Numbered from the stretch's first letter, positions 1-9,269 are shown. The stretch is 64,000 nucleotides of DNA from an uncultured Spirochaetaceae bacterium (GCA_944389025.1 CALXKU010000011.1:1-64000), one strand, 5' to 3'. Numbers and translations: made by a program. The notes: a model not told the origin generated them from the sequence alone.

Positions 1-48
1 CCGATGGTACTGCGGCCCGTCCGTGGGAGAGTAGGTAGCTGCCAGGTC
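1..48 (+). rRNA. rrf: 5S ribosomal RNA, 3' end only
   Basis: The window opens inside a 5S rRNA gene. The GGGAGAGTAGGT block followed by GCTGCCAGG is the usual 3' end of bacterial 5S rRNA. The rest of the gene, and presumably 23S and 16S, lie upstream of the window. The exact 3' end is uncertain by a few bases. Confidence 0.85.
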
Positions 49-57
49 TTTTTTTTC

Positions 58-77
58 GCCCTATATGGGCTTTTTTT
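58..77 (+). terminator. rRNA operon terminator
   Basis: GCCC-TATAT-GGGC forms a short hairpin followed by seven T, ten bases after the 5S end. It is a simple intrinsic terminator for the rRNA operon. Confidence 0.8.
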
Positions 78-215
78 ATTTATTATTACAGTATTATTGT
101 TTTATCGTTTTCTCTAAATCATATATAAAATTTATATGATTATAATTTATTTTAATTGTGTTTTCCGATTATTTTTATTTATTTCATTATAATGGAGACA
201 TTGGCTTTATTATGC

Positions 216-221
216 TATATT
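216..221 (+). promoter_or_regulatory. -10 element for a leaderless start at 228
   Basis: TATATT ends six bases before the ATG at 228, and no Shine-Dalgarno sequence precedes that ATG. The same -10/N6/start arrangement recurs elsewhere in this window, which supports 228 as the start. No good -35 element is visible at 17 bases. Confidence 0.5.
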
Positions 222-227
222 AACTTC

Positions 228-1268
228 ATGGCTGCTATAAGTATCAGATATACGAAACCAACTTTAACTAGAAAAGATATGGATGCCGTTCTTCAGACCA
301 TGGTTGATGAGAAGATTGGACCAGGGGAAAAGAAGAGGGAATTTGTTAAGCTTTTCTCTGCTTTTTTGGGAGCTAAGGACGGAATTGCGCTCCGTTCCCT
401 TACGGATGTTATAAGTTACTCCGTATCCGCTTTAAAACTCGAAGAGGGTGCTACCATTGCACTTTCTCTCTTTACACCAAAGATATATGAAATTGTTTTA
501 AAGAAGATGGGCTATGATCTCTATTTCACCGATGTGGATGAGTTCGGACTTCCTAAGCTTGATGATGTGCAGAGTGGAATTGAGTCTAATCATGTGAAGG
601 CTCTCATTGCCTTTCTTCCTCTTGGTAGCATGTATAAGGAGATTGAACCGTTAAAGGAGCTGGGAATTCCTCTGATAGAAGATGTGACAGAGTCTCTTTG
701 CTCGGAATTCGGAACTCTCAAGGCTGGAATGCTTGGGGATATCGTGCTCTGTTCTTTCGAGGAGGATGGAATCATATCCACCGGGGGTGGTGCCATTGCC
801 GTAAGCAGGAAGGATGAGTACATCGATGCTCTAAAGAAGGAGGCTGAGAGGACAAGGAGATATAACGATCTTCCGGATATGAACGCCTCACTCGGGATAG
901 TTCAGCTTGTCAAGATTGATAGCACGATAGAACGTAGACGTGAGATTTTCAAGGCCTTCCAGCAGAGTCTTCAGAAAGGTGAGGGGAAATCGTTCCTGAG
1001 CGGTAACATCAATTTCAATCCGAACGGTTTCACATTCCCCGTGATGATAGAGACAAGGCTTGACGAAGCAGTTGCATTTGCGGAGAAATGCGGTATAGAG
1101 GTCCGGAGATCTTTCTCGCAGAGCGTGGGAAACCGTTTCCAAGAAAAATATGAGCGATATCCGAATGCGGTAGGCCCGATCGCCCGCTGCCTCTCATTCC
1201 CGTTATATCCGTTCCTACGTAGTACTGATGTGGATACGATAGAGAAAGTATTGCGTCATATCGGATGA
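228..1268 (+). CDS. DegT/DnrJ/EryC1/StrS-fold protein lacking the PLP lysine
   Basis: The protein has about 346 residues and the fold-type I layout of the DegT/DnrJ/EryC1/StrS sugar aminotransferase family. The LIEDVTES segment (about 150-156) matches the family block with its conserved Asp, and MNASLGIVQL matches the late family helix. The family motif SFxxxK...GEGG, whose Lys forms the Schiff base with PLP, reads SFEEDG...TGGG here (176-188), so Gly181 sits where the Lys should be. It may bind a ligand without transaminating, or act as a dehydratase-like or structural relative. No sugar-nucleotide genes are nearby. An upstream in-frame start exists at 156, but that extension is not family-like, and 228 has a fitting -10 element. 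Confidence 0.75.
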   Translation: MAAISIRYTKPTLTRKDMDAVLQTMVDEKIGPGEKKREFVKLFSAFLGAKDGIALRSLTDVISYSVSALKLEEGATIALSLFTPKIYEIVLKKMGYDLYFTDVDEFGLPKLDDVQSGIESNHVKALIAFLPLGSMYKEIEPLKELGIPLIEDVTESLCSEFGTLKAGMLGDIVLCSFEEDGIISTGGGAIAVSRKDEYIDALKKEAERTRRYNDLPDMNASLGIVQLVKIDSTIERRREIFKAFQQSLQKGEGKSFLSGNINFNPNGFTFPVMIETRLDEAVAFAEKCGIEVRRSFSQSVGNRFQEKYERYPNAVGPIARCLSFPLYPFLRSTDVDTIEKVLRHIG

Positions 1269-1326
1269 AATTATCGCACATTGGTGTTAATATTATTCCA
1301 TATTACGTCGATTAGGGAGATGTGTA

Positions 1327-2178
1327 TTGAAACCGCAGGAGATTCTGATAATATCGAATGGAAGCAAGAAGGAATCGGCAGTGCTTGCAAGGGATATGGA
1401 GGCTTATTTCGACAGTCTCTCCATCAGACATTCCTCTGTCATGACGATGAGCACTGATGATGATATCAGCATACCTTACTCTACCGATTTCGTAGTCTCC
1501 CTCGGAGGGGATGGGACGGTTCTTTATGTTGCCAGGAAGGTGCATGAGCTCGGTCTTCCAATACTTCCTGTCAACCTCGGTTCTTTCGGATATATCACGG
1601 AGGTAGGAAAAGATGAGTGGAAGGAGGCCTTCGAGCGTTTCGTAAGTACTGGAGATAATCTGTCCCGCCGTCTGATGCTGAAAGTCTCCGTTACGAGAGG
1701 TAAGAAGAAAATCTTCTCTTCCTATGCGCTAAACGAGGCTACGATCGCTTCTGGCGGAATAAGCAAGGTCGTTAAGCTCGAGCTTGATCTCGACAACACC
1801 TATGCCGGTCTTTTCAAGGCCGATGGCCTTATTGTTGCCACTCCTACGGGCTCAACCGGGTACAGCCTTGCCGCAGGAGGTCCGATTCTAATGTCGGATA
1901 TCTCAGCATTCATCATAACCCCGATCTGCCCATTCACCCTTTCCAACCGTCCTCTTGTTACGGGAAGCGAGACACGCTGTACGATAAAGGTCATGGAAGG
2001 GCAGAGGACGGATGTCGTACTTTCCGTGGATGGACAGCTCTCGATAGATCTCAAGGAAGGGGATGAGATCAATATAGAGAAATCAAGGAGTAAGGCACTT
2101 TTAGTACTCACTCATAAGAGAAACTACATAGAGGTCATACGCGACAAACTCAACTGGTCGGGAGAGATGCATGCTTGA
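1327..2178 (+). CDS. nadK: NAD kinase
   Basis: This enzyme phosphorylates NAD to NADP in the cytosol. It carries the hallmark GGDGT motif (residues about 60-64 in VVSLGGDGTVLYVA) and the later TPTGSTGYSLAAGGP block, which contributes to the NAD site. At 283 residues it has normal family length. The start is a TTG preceded by AGGGAG at proper spacing; no in-frame ATG lies nearby. It overlaps recN by 8 bases, and nadK-recN is a common bacterial pairing, so the two are probably cotranscribed and translationally coupled. Confidence 0.95.
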   Translation: MKPQEILIISNGSKKESAVLARDMEAYFDSLSIRHSSVMTMSTDDDISIPYSTDFVVSLGGDGTVLYVARKVHELGLPILPVNLGSFGYITEVGKDEWKEAFERFVSTGDNLSRRLMLKVSVTRGKKKIFSSYALNEATIASGGISKVVKLELDLDNTYAGLFKADGLIVATPTGSTGYSLAAGGPILMSDISAFIITPICPFTLSNRPLVTGSETRCTIKVMEGQRTDVVLSVDGQLSIDLKEGDEINIEKSRSKALLVLTHKRNYIEVIRDKLNWSGEMHA

Positions 2179-3808
2179 GAGCCTGAAAATAAATAATTTC
2201 GTCCTGATTCCAACCATAAATCTGGATTTCTATGATGGGATGACCGTTTTAACTGGGGAAACCGGTTCCGGAAAGTCGATCGTTCTTGGTGCGATCTCCC
2301 TTATTCTTGGTTCTAAAGCCGATAAGGATGAGATAAGAGCCGGAGAGAGCAAGGCCGAACTCGAAGCGGTATTCAGAACCAATCGTAAGAGCCTCATCGC
2401 ACTGCTTGATGATAAGGGAATAGATTCTGATGATGGCAGGATTATAATCCGTCGCCAGATCAGGAGCAATGGCAGGAGCTTCTACTCTCTCAACGGTGTC
2501 AATCTGACAATAGCCGAGGCTCAGGAAATAGGGCGTATGCTTGTGGATATCACGGGACAGAATTCCGCACTTAGTCTTGTGCGAAAAGACAGGCAGTTAG
2601 CTTTGCTCGACTCTTCAAAGGAGATAGCAGCATCCCTTTCAGCATATGAGGCGTCATATGAGGAGTATTTATCATTAGTTGAGGAGAGAAAAGCGAGCCT
2701 TGAAAGGATGCGGAAAGTGGAGGAGGACCGGTCCTACCTGGAGTACTGCCTTGATGAGCTTGATAAAGCCGAACTCATGGAAGGTGAGGATGATGAGATC
2801 AAGGCTAAGCTTGAGGTTGCCTCGAGTAGTGAATACATAGTTGAAAACCTCGAGGCCGTGAAGGAGGGGCTCGATAACGCATCTAGGTCACTTTCTGCGG
2901 CTCTCAGTGCCCTTTTTAAGGCAAAGGGCAAGGATGAGAGTCTTGATGAGTACTATCAGCGCATGGAATCCTCCAGCATAGAGACCGATGATCTTCTACA
3001 GAGCATATCGGCTCAGCTTTCATCATATTCATTCGACCCTTATGAGCTTGAGGATATGAACTCAAGACTCGCAACTCTTCAGAGAATCAGGAAAAAATAT
3101 GGAGGAAGCATCGAAGCTGCGATTGCGAAACGGGATGAGATTAGGCTTATGCTGGATGAGGCGGAAGGGGAGGCGATAAGCCTGGATCGTCTGGATAAGG
3201 CTATAGAAAAGAAAAGAGTGGAGTGCCTTGAAAAGGCGGAGGCTCTTCATATGCTTCGTCATAAAAGGGCGGAGAAGCTTGGACGGGATATCACGTCAAC
3301 ACTAAAGAAGCTCAGCATGGAAAGTGCGGAATTCAGAATAGAACTTGAAAAGACATCTCTTGGGGCAAAAGGCTTTGATAATGTGTCATTTCTTATCGCA
3401 CCTAACAGGGGTGAGAGGATGAGCCCTGTCGAAGATGCAGCCTCAGGGGGAGAGCTGTCGAGGATAATGCTTGCGATAAAAAGCAATTTCCTTGACAGTG
3501 ATGATGTCGAAACCCTCATTTTCGATGAAATCGACAGCGGTATCAGCGGTCATGCGGCAAGCAATGTTGCATCTGTCATGAAGGAGCTTTCAAAGAGGCA
3601 TCAGATTATCGCAATAACGCATCTTGCACAGATTGCAAGCAAAGCGGATAACCATATACTCGTTCATAAGAGCGAGGAAAAGGGAAGGACTGTAAGCCAT
3701 CTGGATTACATCGAAGGGGAAAAGAAGGTTGCGGAAATCGCACGCCTTCTCTCCGGTGATGATTCTGATATATCGCTACGCCATGCAAGGAGCTTAATTG
3801 AAGTTTAG
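2171..3808 (+). CDS. recN: DNA repair protein RecN
   Basis: RecN is an SMC-like ATPase that acts in double-strand break repair. Walker A (GETGSGKS) is near residue 30. A long charged coiled-coil region rich in Glu, Lys and Arg occupies the middle. The ABC signature (ASGGELSRIMLAI) and Walker B (TLIFDEIDSGISG) follow in the last third, with an ITHLAQIASKAD switch block. At 545 residues it has full family length. Its ATG overlaps the end of nadK. Its 3' end overlaps the convergent GH57 gene by 15 bases, leaving no room for a terminator between them. Confidence 0.97.
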   Translation: MLESLKINNFVLIPTINLDFYDGMTVLTGETGSGKSIVLGAISLILGSKADKDEIRAGESKAELEAVFRTNRKSLIALLDDKGIDSDDGRIIIRRQIRSNGRSFYSLNGVNLTIAEAQEIGRMLVDITGQNSALSLVRKDRQLALLDSSKEIAASLSAYEASYEEYLSLVEERKASLERMRKVEEDRSYLEYCLDELDKAELMEGEDDEIKAKLEVASSSEYIVENLEAVKEGLDNASRSLSAALSALFKAKGKDESLDEYYQRMESSSIETDDLLQSISAQLSSYSFDPYELEDMNSRLATLQRIRKKYGGSIEAAIAKRDEIRLMLDEAEGEAISLDRLDKAIEKKRVECLEKAEALHMLRHKRAEKLGRDITSTLKKLSMESAEFRIELEKTSLGAKGFDNVSFLIAPNRGERMSPVEDAASGGELSRIMLAIKSNFLDSDDVETLIFDEIDSGISGHAASNVASVMKELSKRHQIIAITHLAQIASKADNHILVHKSEEKGRTVSHLDYIEGEKKVAEIARLLSGDDSDISLRHARSLIEV

Positions 3809-6109
3809 CTCCCTGTAGATATCCTCTTTGTGCTCCTCCGTTATCGCAGGATCGATCTCCTTATGCCCCGCATAATATGGGTAGCACTCGTTCTGAGCCG
3901 TCGTAGTATCAGGCTCGTATCCGTTTCTTCTCACGAGACGGAGAGCTCCTATCATGTTTCTTGCACTCTCTCTTCTGAGCCCCTCAGTATGGATCCTCTC
4001 AGCCATGGCATCCATGTATGAGGAGAAAAGATCGCTAAGTGTTCTCCTTTCATCCTCCCCGCCGCTCTTGGTTACAAATTCTATGAGGGTATCCAGCTTT
4101 ATTCGCATTGTGCTGTCCATCTCGTTTCTCATGCTCATCGCAAATGAACTCTTTATTATCTTGAGTGCCAGTCCAAGGTTCTCCCTTGTCTCGGCAAGCA
4201 GTGGTAGATAGTTGTTATTCTTTGCCAGAAGCGAGTAGTTATACAGATTCCTTATAAGGCTGTCCAGTTCGCCATATGTCACTTCGTTAAGCTTGGCATC
4301 TATCCACTTTGATGTGAGCATGGAAAGGTACTCTGGAATATCCTTGCTGAATATCCTGTAATGCCTTGAAATCGTATCGCCCTCCATTCTGGCGGAAAGA
4401 TACAGATCTATGCCCCATTCGATCGTAGATAAGGAAATGATGTCATAAGTGTAGTCTATTAGCAGTCTTCTGTCGGTTATAGTTATGCGGCACGTGTTAT
4501 CGTTGATCCTCTCAAAAGAGGTAAGATTGAATTTCCCGTATTTCTCAAGCACGTCAATGCCACGTGCGAAAGAGAAGTTAAGATAGAATGCCAGAGCGGC
4601 CTCCGTATCGCCTTTCATACCTTTGAGTTCGCTACATGCGATATCCATCGCATCACGGTATCCAGGATTTATGCTTTTCACTTTCCTCAGATCTGATAGG
4701 AATGGCTGTAATAGGTCCCCGTTACAGTACGGTTGCAGCAGCTGGATGGAGTAGAGGGCATAACGGATGTTCTGCCGTGGATCGATTTCCGATATGTCTG
4801 TAAAGAAGAAACCGGAGGATGTGAGGCTGAAACGGTTCATCATCATAGCCGTTATGATCTCTGCAACGTTCCTGTCATAGGAGGATGGGAACTCATAGCT
4901 CGAGTGAAGCCTTTTCAGAAAGCTTTCCATCCCTTCATGCCTCGTTATGGTCTTTGAGGCAAGATGGAGCAGCTCATTTGCCGACATGGCACCTGAGAAG
5001 ATTCTTTCCGTCTCCTTGTTGTAGACTTCCTTTTCTTTTATCAGAAGCCTGTTAAGAGCTGTTCTGAGCCCCATTCTCCACATCGTCAGCGTCTCAGGAT
5101 CAACCTTGTCCTGTTCAATCTTCTTGTACCATCTTTCAAGGCCGTCCACAGCCGACCATGAAGAGCCTAGGCCATCAGAGCCGAGGAAAAGCTCTGCTGT
5201 TTCCTTAGCTTCATGCCTCTCAAGATAGGATGCGTAATTGGTGAATATGAAATCATCCCTTTCCTTGACTTTCTTTATCAGAGCGGAGAGTGCCATGTCC
5301 GCATAGGGCTCGTAATGTCCATAAATCTCCCCATCCGTCGCACTCTGGATGAATGAAAGTCCCAATTCCTTCTCATCAAGTAGATCCTTATAAAGGTTGT
5401 CGGCACTGGTTAATATGTGGTTGAAAGATATGTCATTCGCTATCTTCTGGTTATAGAAGAAGCATGCGAGCTGACTTCCCTTTCTCCCTTCTATGATAAA
5501 TGGCCTGTCGGTTGGGACGTTTATTCCGTCCTTGAAACTGGAGCCTCCGATTTTTTTGCACTGCCTCGGGGATAGTATTACGAATTTGATTCCGAAAGAT
5601 GCGACACTGTCTATTAAATCAGGGTTTATGGCAGTCTCAGGAAGCCACATGCCCTCGGGATCCCTTTTGAAGCGTGCCTCGAAATCGGTTATTCCCCAGT
5701 CTATCTGTATTTTCTGATCCTCTGCACTCTCCATGGCGAGGAACGTGTGATTGAATGGGTGAGCAATAGCATTCCCATGGCCAAGCTTCTCGCGAGAGAG
5801 TCTGTCCGCATCAAGAATAAGCTCATATGTCGACCTGTGGTATTTCTCAATCCAATTAAGAAGTGTAGGTCCAAAATCGAATGAAATATTCTCGTAGTTG
5901 TTTGTGATACTCAGTATCTTCCCGTATTCGTTCAGATATCTTGAGTGTGCGTTCGCACTGTAGCAGTCGTTATATATTTTCTCGTTCCAATTAAGGTACG
6001 GATAGGCTGATTCCTGTCTTCCGATTATGCCTGTCAGTGGATTCTCCCTCTGTGGCTGGAAGAAATGGGCGTGAAGGCATAGCTCCGTTTTTTCTTTCTT
6101 GTGGTTCAT
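3794..6109 (-). CDS. GH57 family glycoside hydrolase with DUF3536
   Basis: This 771-residue protein begins like GH57 enzymes (LCLHAHFFQPQRENP). It contains WLPETAI, where the Glu is the expected nucleophile, and DGEIYGHY, where the Asp is the expected acid/base. The long C-terminal part matches the DUF3536 type found in proteins annotated as alpha-amylase or alpha-mannosidase related. No signal peptide is seen, so a cytoplasmic alpha-glucan substrate is likely; exact specificity cannot be read from sequence. It is divergent from the DUF4912/branching enzyme pair, suggesting a small glycogen region. No ribosome binding site precedes the ATG, and TAGAAT lies nine bases upstream of it. Confidence 0.88.
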   Translation of the reverse strand: MNHKKEKTELCLHAHFFQPQRENPLTGIIGRQESAYPYLNWNEKIYNDCYSANAHSRYLNEYGKILSITNNYENISFDFGPTLLNWIEKYHRSTYELILDADRLSREKLGHGNAIAHPFNHTFLAMESAEDQKIQIDWGITDFEARFKRDPEGMWLPETAINPDLIDSVASFGIKFVILSPRQCKKIGGSSFKDGINVPTDRPFIIEGRKGSQLACFFYNQKIANDISFNHILTSADNLYKDLLDEKELGLSFIQSATDGEIYGHYEPYADMALSALIKKVKERDDFIFTNYASYLERHEAKETAELFLGSDGLGSSWSAVDGLERWYKKIEQDKVDPETLTMWRMGLRTALNRLLIKEKEVYNKETERIFSGAMSANELLHLASKTITRHEGMESFLKRLHSSYEFPSSYDRNVAEIITAMMMNRFSLTSSGFFFTDISEIDPRQNIRYALYSIQLLQPYCNGDLLQPFLSDLRKVKSINPGYRDAMDIACSELKGMKGDTEAALAFYLNFSFARGIDVLEKYGKFNLTSFERINDNTCRITITDRRLLIDYTYDIISLSTIEWGIDLYLSARMEGDTISRHYRIFSKDIPEYLSMLTSKWIDAKLNEVTYGELDSLIRNLYNYSLLAKNNNYLPLLAETRENLGLALKIIKSSFAMSMRNEMDSTMRIKLDTLIEFVTKSGGEDERRTLSDLFSSYMDAMAERIHTEGLRRESARNMIGALRLVRRNGYEPDTTTAQNECYPYYAGHKEIDPAITEEHKEDIYRELNFN

Positions 6110-6248
6110 TTCTATCAGATTCTACCATAAATGTACCTATGTGCTAGTTTTTTTTAGACTTTTGCCCATAATTATGTTGCATTTTGGTGTCAAACTTGAC
6201 TAAAGCCTCTTTATTTCGGTAAATTTATCTTTAGCAAAGGGACTGTAC

Positions 6249-6953
6249 ATGATTTTAATTAAGATTGATTCGTTATCAACGCAGGAGCTTAGGAATATCG
6301 CGGAGAGGGAGGGTATAGAGGAATATGCCACTCTTGATCGTGATGATCTGATTCAGGTGCTGCGTGAAATCTACGAAGAGGATGACGATGTTGCAGATAA
6401 TGCCGATGTAAACAGGCGTTTCCTGTATGGGATTACAGATTACAGGGAGATAGACAAGGATGTCGTCGAGCTTCCCGGAGTTGAGGAACTTCCGGAGAGC
6501 TATCCCTGTACCGAAATACATCTTCTATATAAGAATCCCAACTGGGCATACTGCTATTGGAGCATCTCACCTCAGGACCTGGCAAGACTAGAGAGCATGG
6601 GTAAAAGCGAGCTTCGCCTGAGAGTCTCTGTTACAAAAGGGGATAAGAGCGAGAGTTTCGATATTCCTGTCTCTCTTGAGGACAGGGAGTGGACGGTCAG
6701 TCTTCCTGATCATGGCGGCAATTGCCATGTATCACTCATCGTCGATTCTGAGGGCGAGGATCTCGAGCTGGCACACTCTGCAAGCCTTTCTCTTATCGAG
6801 TCCTATTGGCTTGAACATCCCGATGAGATAGCTGAGAATGATAATCTTTTCAAAATCTATCTTTCCCTTTTGACATCTAAGGAAGGCGTACTTGCGGAAA
6901 GTCCACTCGTAGATGAGATTCTGGCATACGCAGAGGAGAACAGGAATGGGTAA
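6249..6953 (+). CDS. DUF4912 domain protein
   Basis: This 234-residue soluble protein has two parts. Residues about 1-45 form a SAP/Rho-N-like helical segment (SLSTQELRNIAEREGI...LDRDDLIQVLREI), of the type that often binds nucleic acid or carbohydrate-enzyme partners. Residues about 85-200 match DUF4912, with the aromatic-rich core YKNPNWAYCYWSIS. It overlaps the GH57 branching enzyme by 8 bases. DUF4912 genes are often found beside GH57 enzymes, so a role in glycogen handling, perhaps as an accessory factor, is inferred. AAAGGGA lies just upstream of the ATG. Confidence 0.8.
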   Translation: MILIKIDSLSTQELRNIAEREGIEEYATLDRDDLIQVLREIYEEDDDVADNADVNRRFLYGITDYREIDKDVVELPGVEELPESYPCTEIHLLYKNPNWAYCYWSISPQDLARLESMGKSELRLRVSVTKGDKSESFDIPVSLEDREWTVSLPDHGGNCHVSLIVDSEGEDLELAHSASLSLIESYWLEHPDEIAENDNLFKIYLSLLTSKEGVLAESPLVDEILAYAEENRNG

Positions 6954-8544
6954 TGTAAACAGGATTAATCTGATTCTTCATGCACATCTGCCATATGTCA
7001 GGCATCTTGAATATCCAAGATTCCTCGAAGAGGACTGGCTGTTTGAGAGCCTCAATGAGAGCTATATACCGATGCTCTCTCTTCTTGATCGCCTAGATGA
7101 GGAAGGTCTTAATTTCAGAATCACGTTCTGTTTCTCGCCAACTCTTCTGACGATGCTTTCCGATAAGGAGCTCAATGAGCGTTTCGCTTCTTACATGAAG
7201 CTTCATATCGAGCTTGGAAGGAAGGAGGAGCAGAGGCTGAAAGGGGATAAGGAAACCCAGCGTCTTGCTATCATGTACCTCAGCAGCCTTGAGAAGAACT
7301 GGCACTTTTATGAGAAGAACGGAATGAGCATAATACCTGTTCTCAAACGTCTCAAGGAGAACGGCAAGATTGAGCTCATGACCACGGCGGCCACACATGC
7401 CTATCTTCCCCTTTACAGGGAATATCCTACGGCTATTAACGCTCAGGTCTCACTTGGTATCAGCACATTCCGTGATATATTCGGTTACAACCCTGATGGC
7501 TTCTGGCTTCCCGAGTGCGGATACTATCCAGGCCTTGACCAGGTGCTTAGCAAATATGGCATAAAGTATTGCCAGCTTCCCAGTCATGCTGTGATTTCCA
7601 GCCGCGATAAGAGCAGATATGGCGGCTATCAGATGGTTGAGCTTCCTAGCGGGGTTATGGGCTTCGTAAGGGACTGGGCAATAACAAGTCTCATCTGGAA
7701 TAGTGTCAGCGGTTACCCCTGTGATGTGGATTACAGGGAGTTCTATCGTGATATCGGATATGATCTTCCACTTGATTACATAAGACCTTATATCCATGAG
7801 CCGGATGTGAGGGTGTTTACGGGATATAAGTATTACCGGATCACCGGCAAGACCGACATGAAGGAGTCCTATGACCCTGAAAGGGCGCAAGAGAAGATAA
7901 AGCTCCATGTCGATAACTATCTTTATCACATCGAGCGTAAGGGCATAATGCTCTCCAGCTTTGGAATCGATAATCCGCTCTTCAACCTCTGTTATGATGC
8001 CGAACTCTTCGGACACAGGTGGTTTGAGGGAATAAGCTTTATAGAGCAGCTTTTGAGGAAGACCTCTGAAAGCTCAAACATCCGCCTCGTATCTCCAGAG
8101 CAATGTATTCGCGACTCATCTCTTGATAGTGAGAAGCTCTATATCAACGGCTGTTCATGGGGGCGCGGTGGATACTCGGACACATGGCTGGACGGGTCGA
8201 ACGTATGGATATACCGCCATATACACCAAGCTATCGAGAGAATGGAGGAGCTTACGGAGCGTTTTCCTGACCAGGGGTCTTTAAAGGGTAGATTCCTCAA
8301 CCAGGCGAGCCGTGAGGTCCTGCTTGCGATGAGCTCCGACTGGCCGTATATCATGCATGACAATACGAGCGTGACTTACGCCGAGAAAAGGCTTAGAAAC
8401 CATCTGGGATCATTCAATGTCGTTTACTCATCAATGTGTAAGAATACGGTTAACACCGAATGGCTTATCAAGGCTGAGAAACGTAATGCGATATTCCCGA
8501 ATATCGATTACAACATATTCCGTCCTGAGAATAAGGATGAATAA
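6946..8544 (+). CDS. GH57 1,4-alpha-glucan branching enzyme
   Basis: This enzyme transfers alpha-1,4 glucan segments to alpha-1,6 positions in glycogen. The N-terminus (LILHAHLPYVRH) is typical of GH57. FWLPECGYYPG carries the presumed nucleophile Glu, and CYDAELFGHRWFEG the presumed acid/base Asp. The roughly 532-residue length and C-terminal helical region fit GH57 branching enzymes. I chose the ATG at 6946 because GAGGAG precedes it and the upstream in-frame extension from 6913 lies inside the DUF4912 gene. An amylopullulanase-like activity is possible but less likely given the family pattern. It is followed by a clear terminator. Confidence 0.9.
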   Translation: MGNVNRINLILHAHLPYVRHLEYPRFLEEDWLFESLNESYIPMLSLLDRLDEEGLNFRITFCFSPTLLTMLSDKELNERFASYMKLHIELGRKEEQRLKGDKETQRLAIMYLSSLEKNWHFYEKNGMSIIPVLKRLKENGKIELMTTAATHAYLPLYREYPTAINAQVSLGISTFRDIFGYNPDGFWLPECGYYPGLDQVLSKYGIKYCQLPSHAVISSRDKSRYGGYQMVELPSGVMGFVRDWAITSLIWNSVSGYPCDVDYREFYRDIGYDLPLDYIRPYIHEPDVRVFTGYKYYRITGKTDMKESYDPERAQEKIKLHVDNYLYHIERKGIMLSSFGIDNPLFNLCYDAELFGHRWFEGISFIEQLLRKTSESSNIRLVSPEQCIRDSSLDSEKLYINGCSWGRGGYSDTWLDGSNVWIYRHIHQAIERMEELTERFPDQGSLKGRFLNQASREVLLAMSSDWPYIMHDNTSVTYAEKRLRNHLGSFNVVYSSMCKNTVNTEWLIKAEKRNAIFPNIDYNIFRPENKDE

Positions 8545-8555
8545 TAAGAGTTTTC

Positions 8556-8585
8556 CCTCCAGATCTTCTTCTGGAGGTTTTTTTT
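8556..8585 (+). terminator. terminator after the branching enzyme
   Basis: CCTCCAGA / TCTGGAGG form an eight-pair stem with a six-base loop, followed by eight T. This is a strong intrinsic terminator. The rest of the gap to mraZ (8586-8745) is A/T-rich and holds no gene that I can see. Confidence 0.92.
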
Positions 8586-8745
8586 CAACTTTTTCATGGG
8601 AAAACGCCCCACAAAATTTCTGAAAGATTTAAAATAATTTTGTAATATTATATTATTTACTTGTATTAAAAGAAAATATTAAAAATTGATTTTCTTATAA
8701 TAGCATGAAAATTAGCTTTGAAAACAAAAAGATTTGAAAATATTG

Positions 8746-8811
8746 TTGCAAAATAAAGTTATGTAGTGTAACTTAGTGTCAAGAAGTGGTGGCATTTCCC
8801 ATGAAGTGGTG
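8746..8811 (+). promoter_or_regulatory. mraZ promoter with four in-phase MraZ boxes
   Basis: TTGCAA (8746-8751) and TAACTT (8769-8774) with a 17-base spacer make a plausible promoter. Overlapping it are copies of a MraZ-like box: GTAGTGT, TTAGTGT, GAAGTGG and GAAGTGG. Their AGTG cores start at 8765, 8775, 8785 and 8805, so all are multiples of ten bases apart with one slot skipped. Known MraZ operators are 10-base-period direct repeats of similar sequence, so autoregulation of the division cluster is likely. Confidence 0.75.
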
Positions 8812-8822
8812 AGCTTATGAAG

Positions 8823-9269
8823 ATGATTACGGGGATTTACAGTACGAACGTTGACGATAAGGGCAGGATACTGCTTCCTTCTCGAATGCGTCAGGCTCTA
8901 CAGTCCCAGGAGCTGGTCGTACTTCCCGGTCTTGATGAGAACCATTTGATGCTTATGACTCCTTCCTACTTCGAAGATCGGTTTTCCCAGGCTGTGCTTT
9001 CCTCTGATACAGCAATGTTCGACAGTGGAAAGCGCAGCTTAATTAGAAGACTCATTGCACCTGCCGTATATATCGATCAGGATGCCTCGGGAAGGATCAA
9101 CATACCACAGAACATGAGGGAGAAATACTCGATTCTCGCAAAGAGTGAGGTCACTCTGGTGGGAACGGGTTTTGCTATAGAAGTCTGGAACTCTGAAACT
9201 TACAATAAGGCAATGGAAGAAGAGAGCGAGAGTCTTTCCAGTCTGGCTGATAGGCTAAGGAGCGAGTGA
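8823..9269 (+). CDS. mraZ: transcriptional regulator MraZ
   Basis: MraZ is an AbrB-fold, ring-forming DNA-binding protein that controls its own division and cell-wall cluster. It has two tandem copies of the swapped-hairpin domain; the family D-x-KGR / P-x-x-R element appears as DDKGRILLPSRMR and again as DASGRINIPQNMR. Length is about 148 residues. GGTGAG at 8808-8813 suits the ATG at 8823 (MITGIYS) better than the ATG at 8817, where the spacing is only three bases. It is the first gene of an unbroken run to ftsZ. The upstream repeats are its probable operator. Confidence 0.95.
   Translation: MITGIYSTNVDDKGRILLPSRMRQALQSQELVVLPGLDENHLMLMTPSYFEDRFSQAVLSSDTAMFDSGKRSLIRRLIAPAVYIDQDASGRINIPQNMREKYSILAKSEVTLVGTGFAIEVWNSETYNKAMEEESESLSSLADRLRSE

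Noticed and set aside
7450-8016. 188-codon frame on the - strand opposite the branching enzyme
   Set aside because: It is antisense to a conserved GH57 region, and no family motif is visible.
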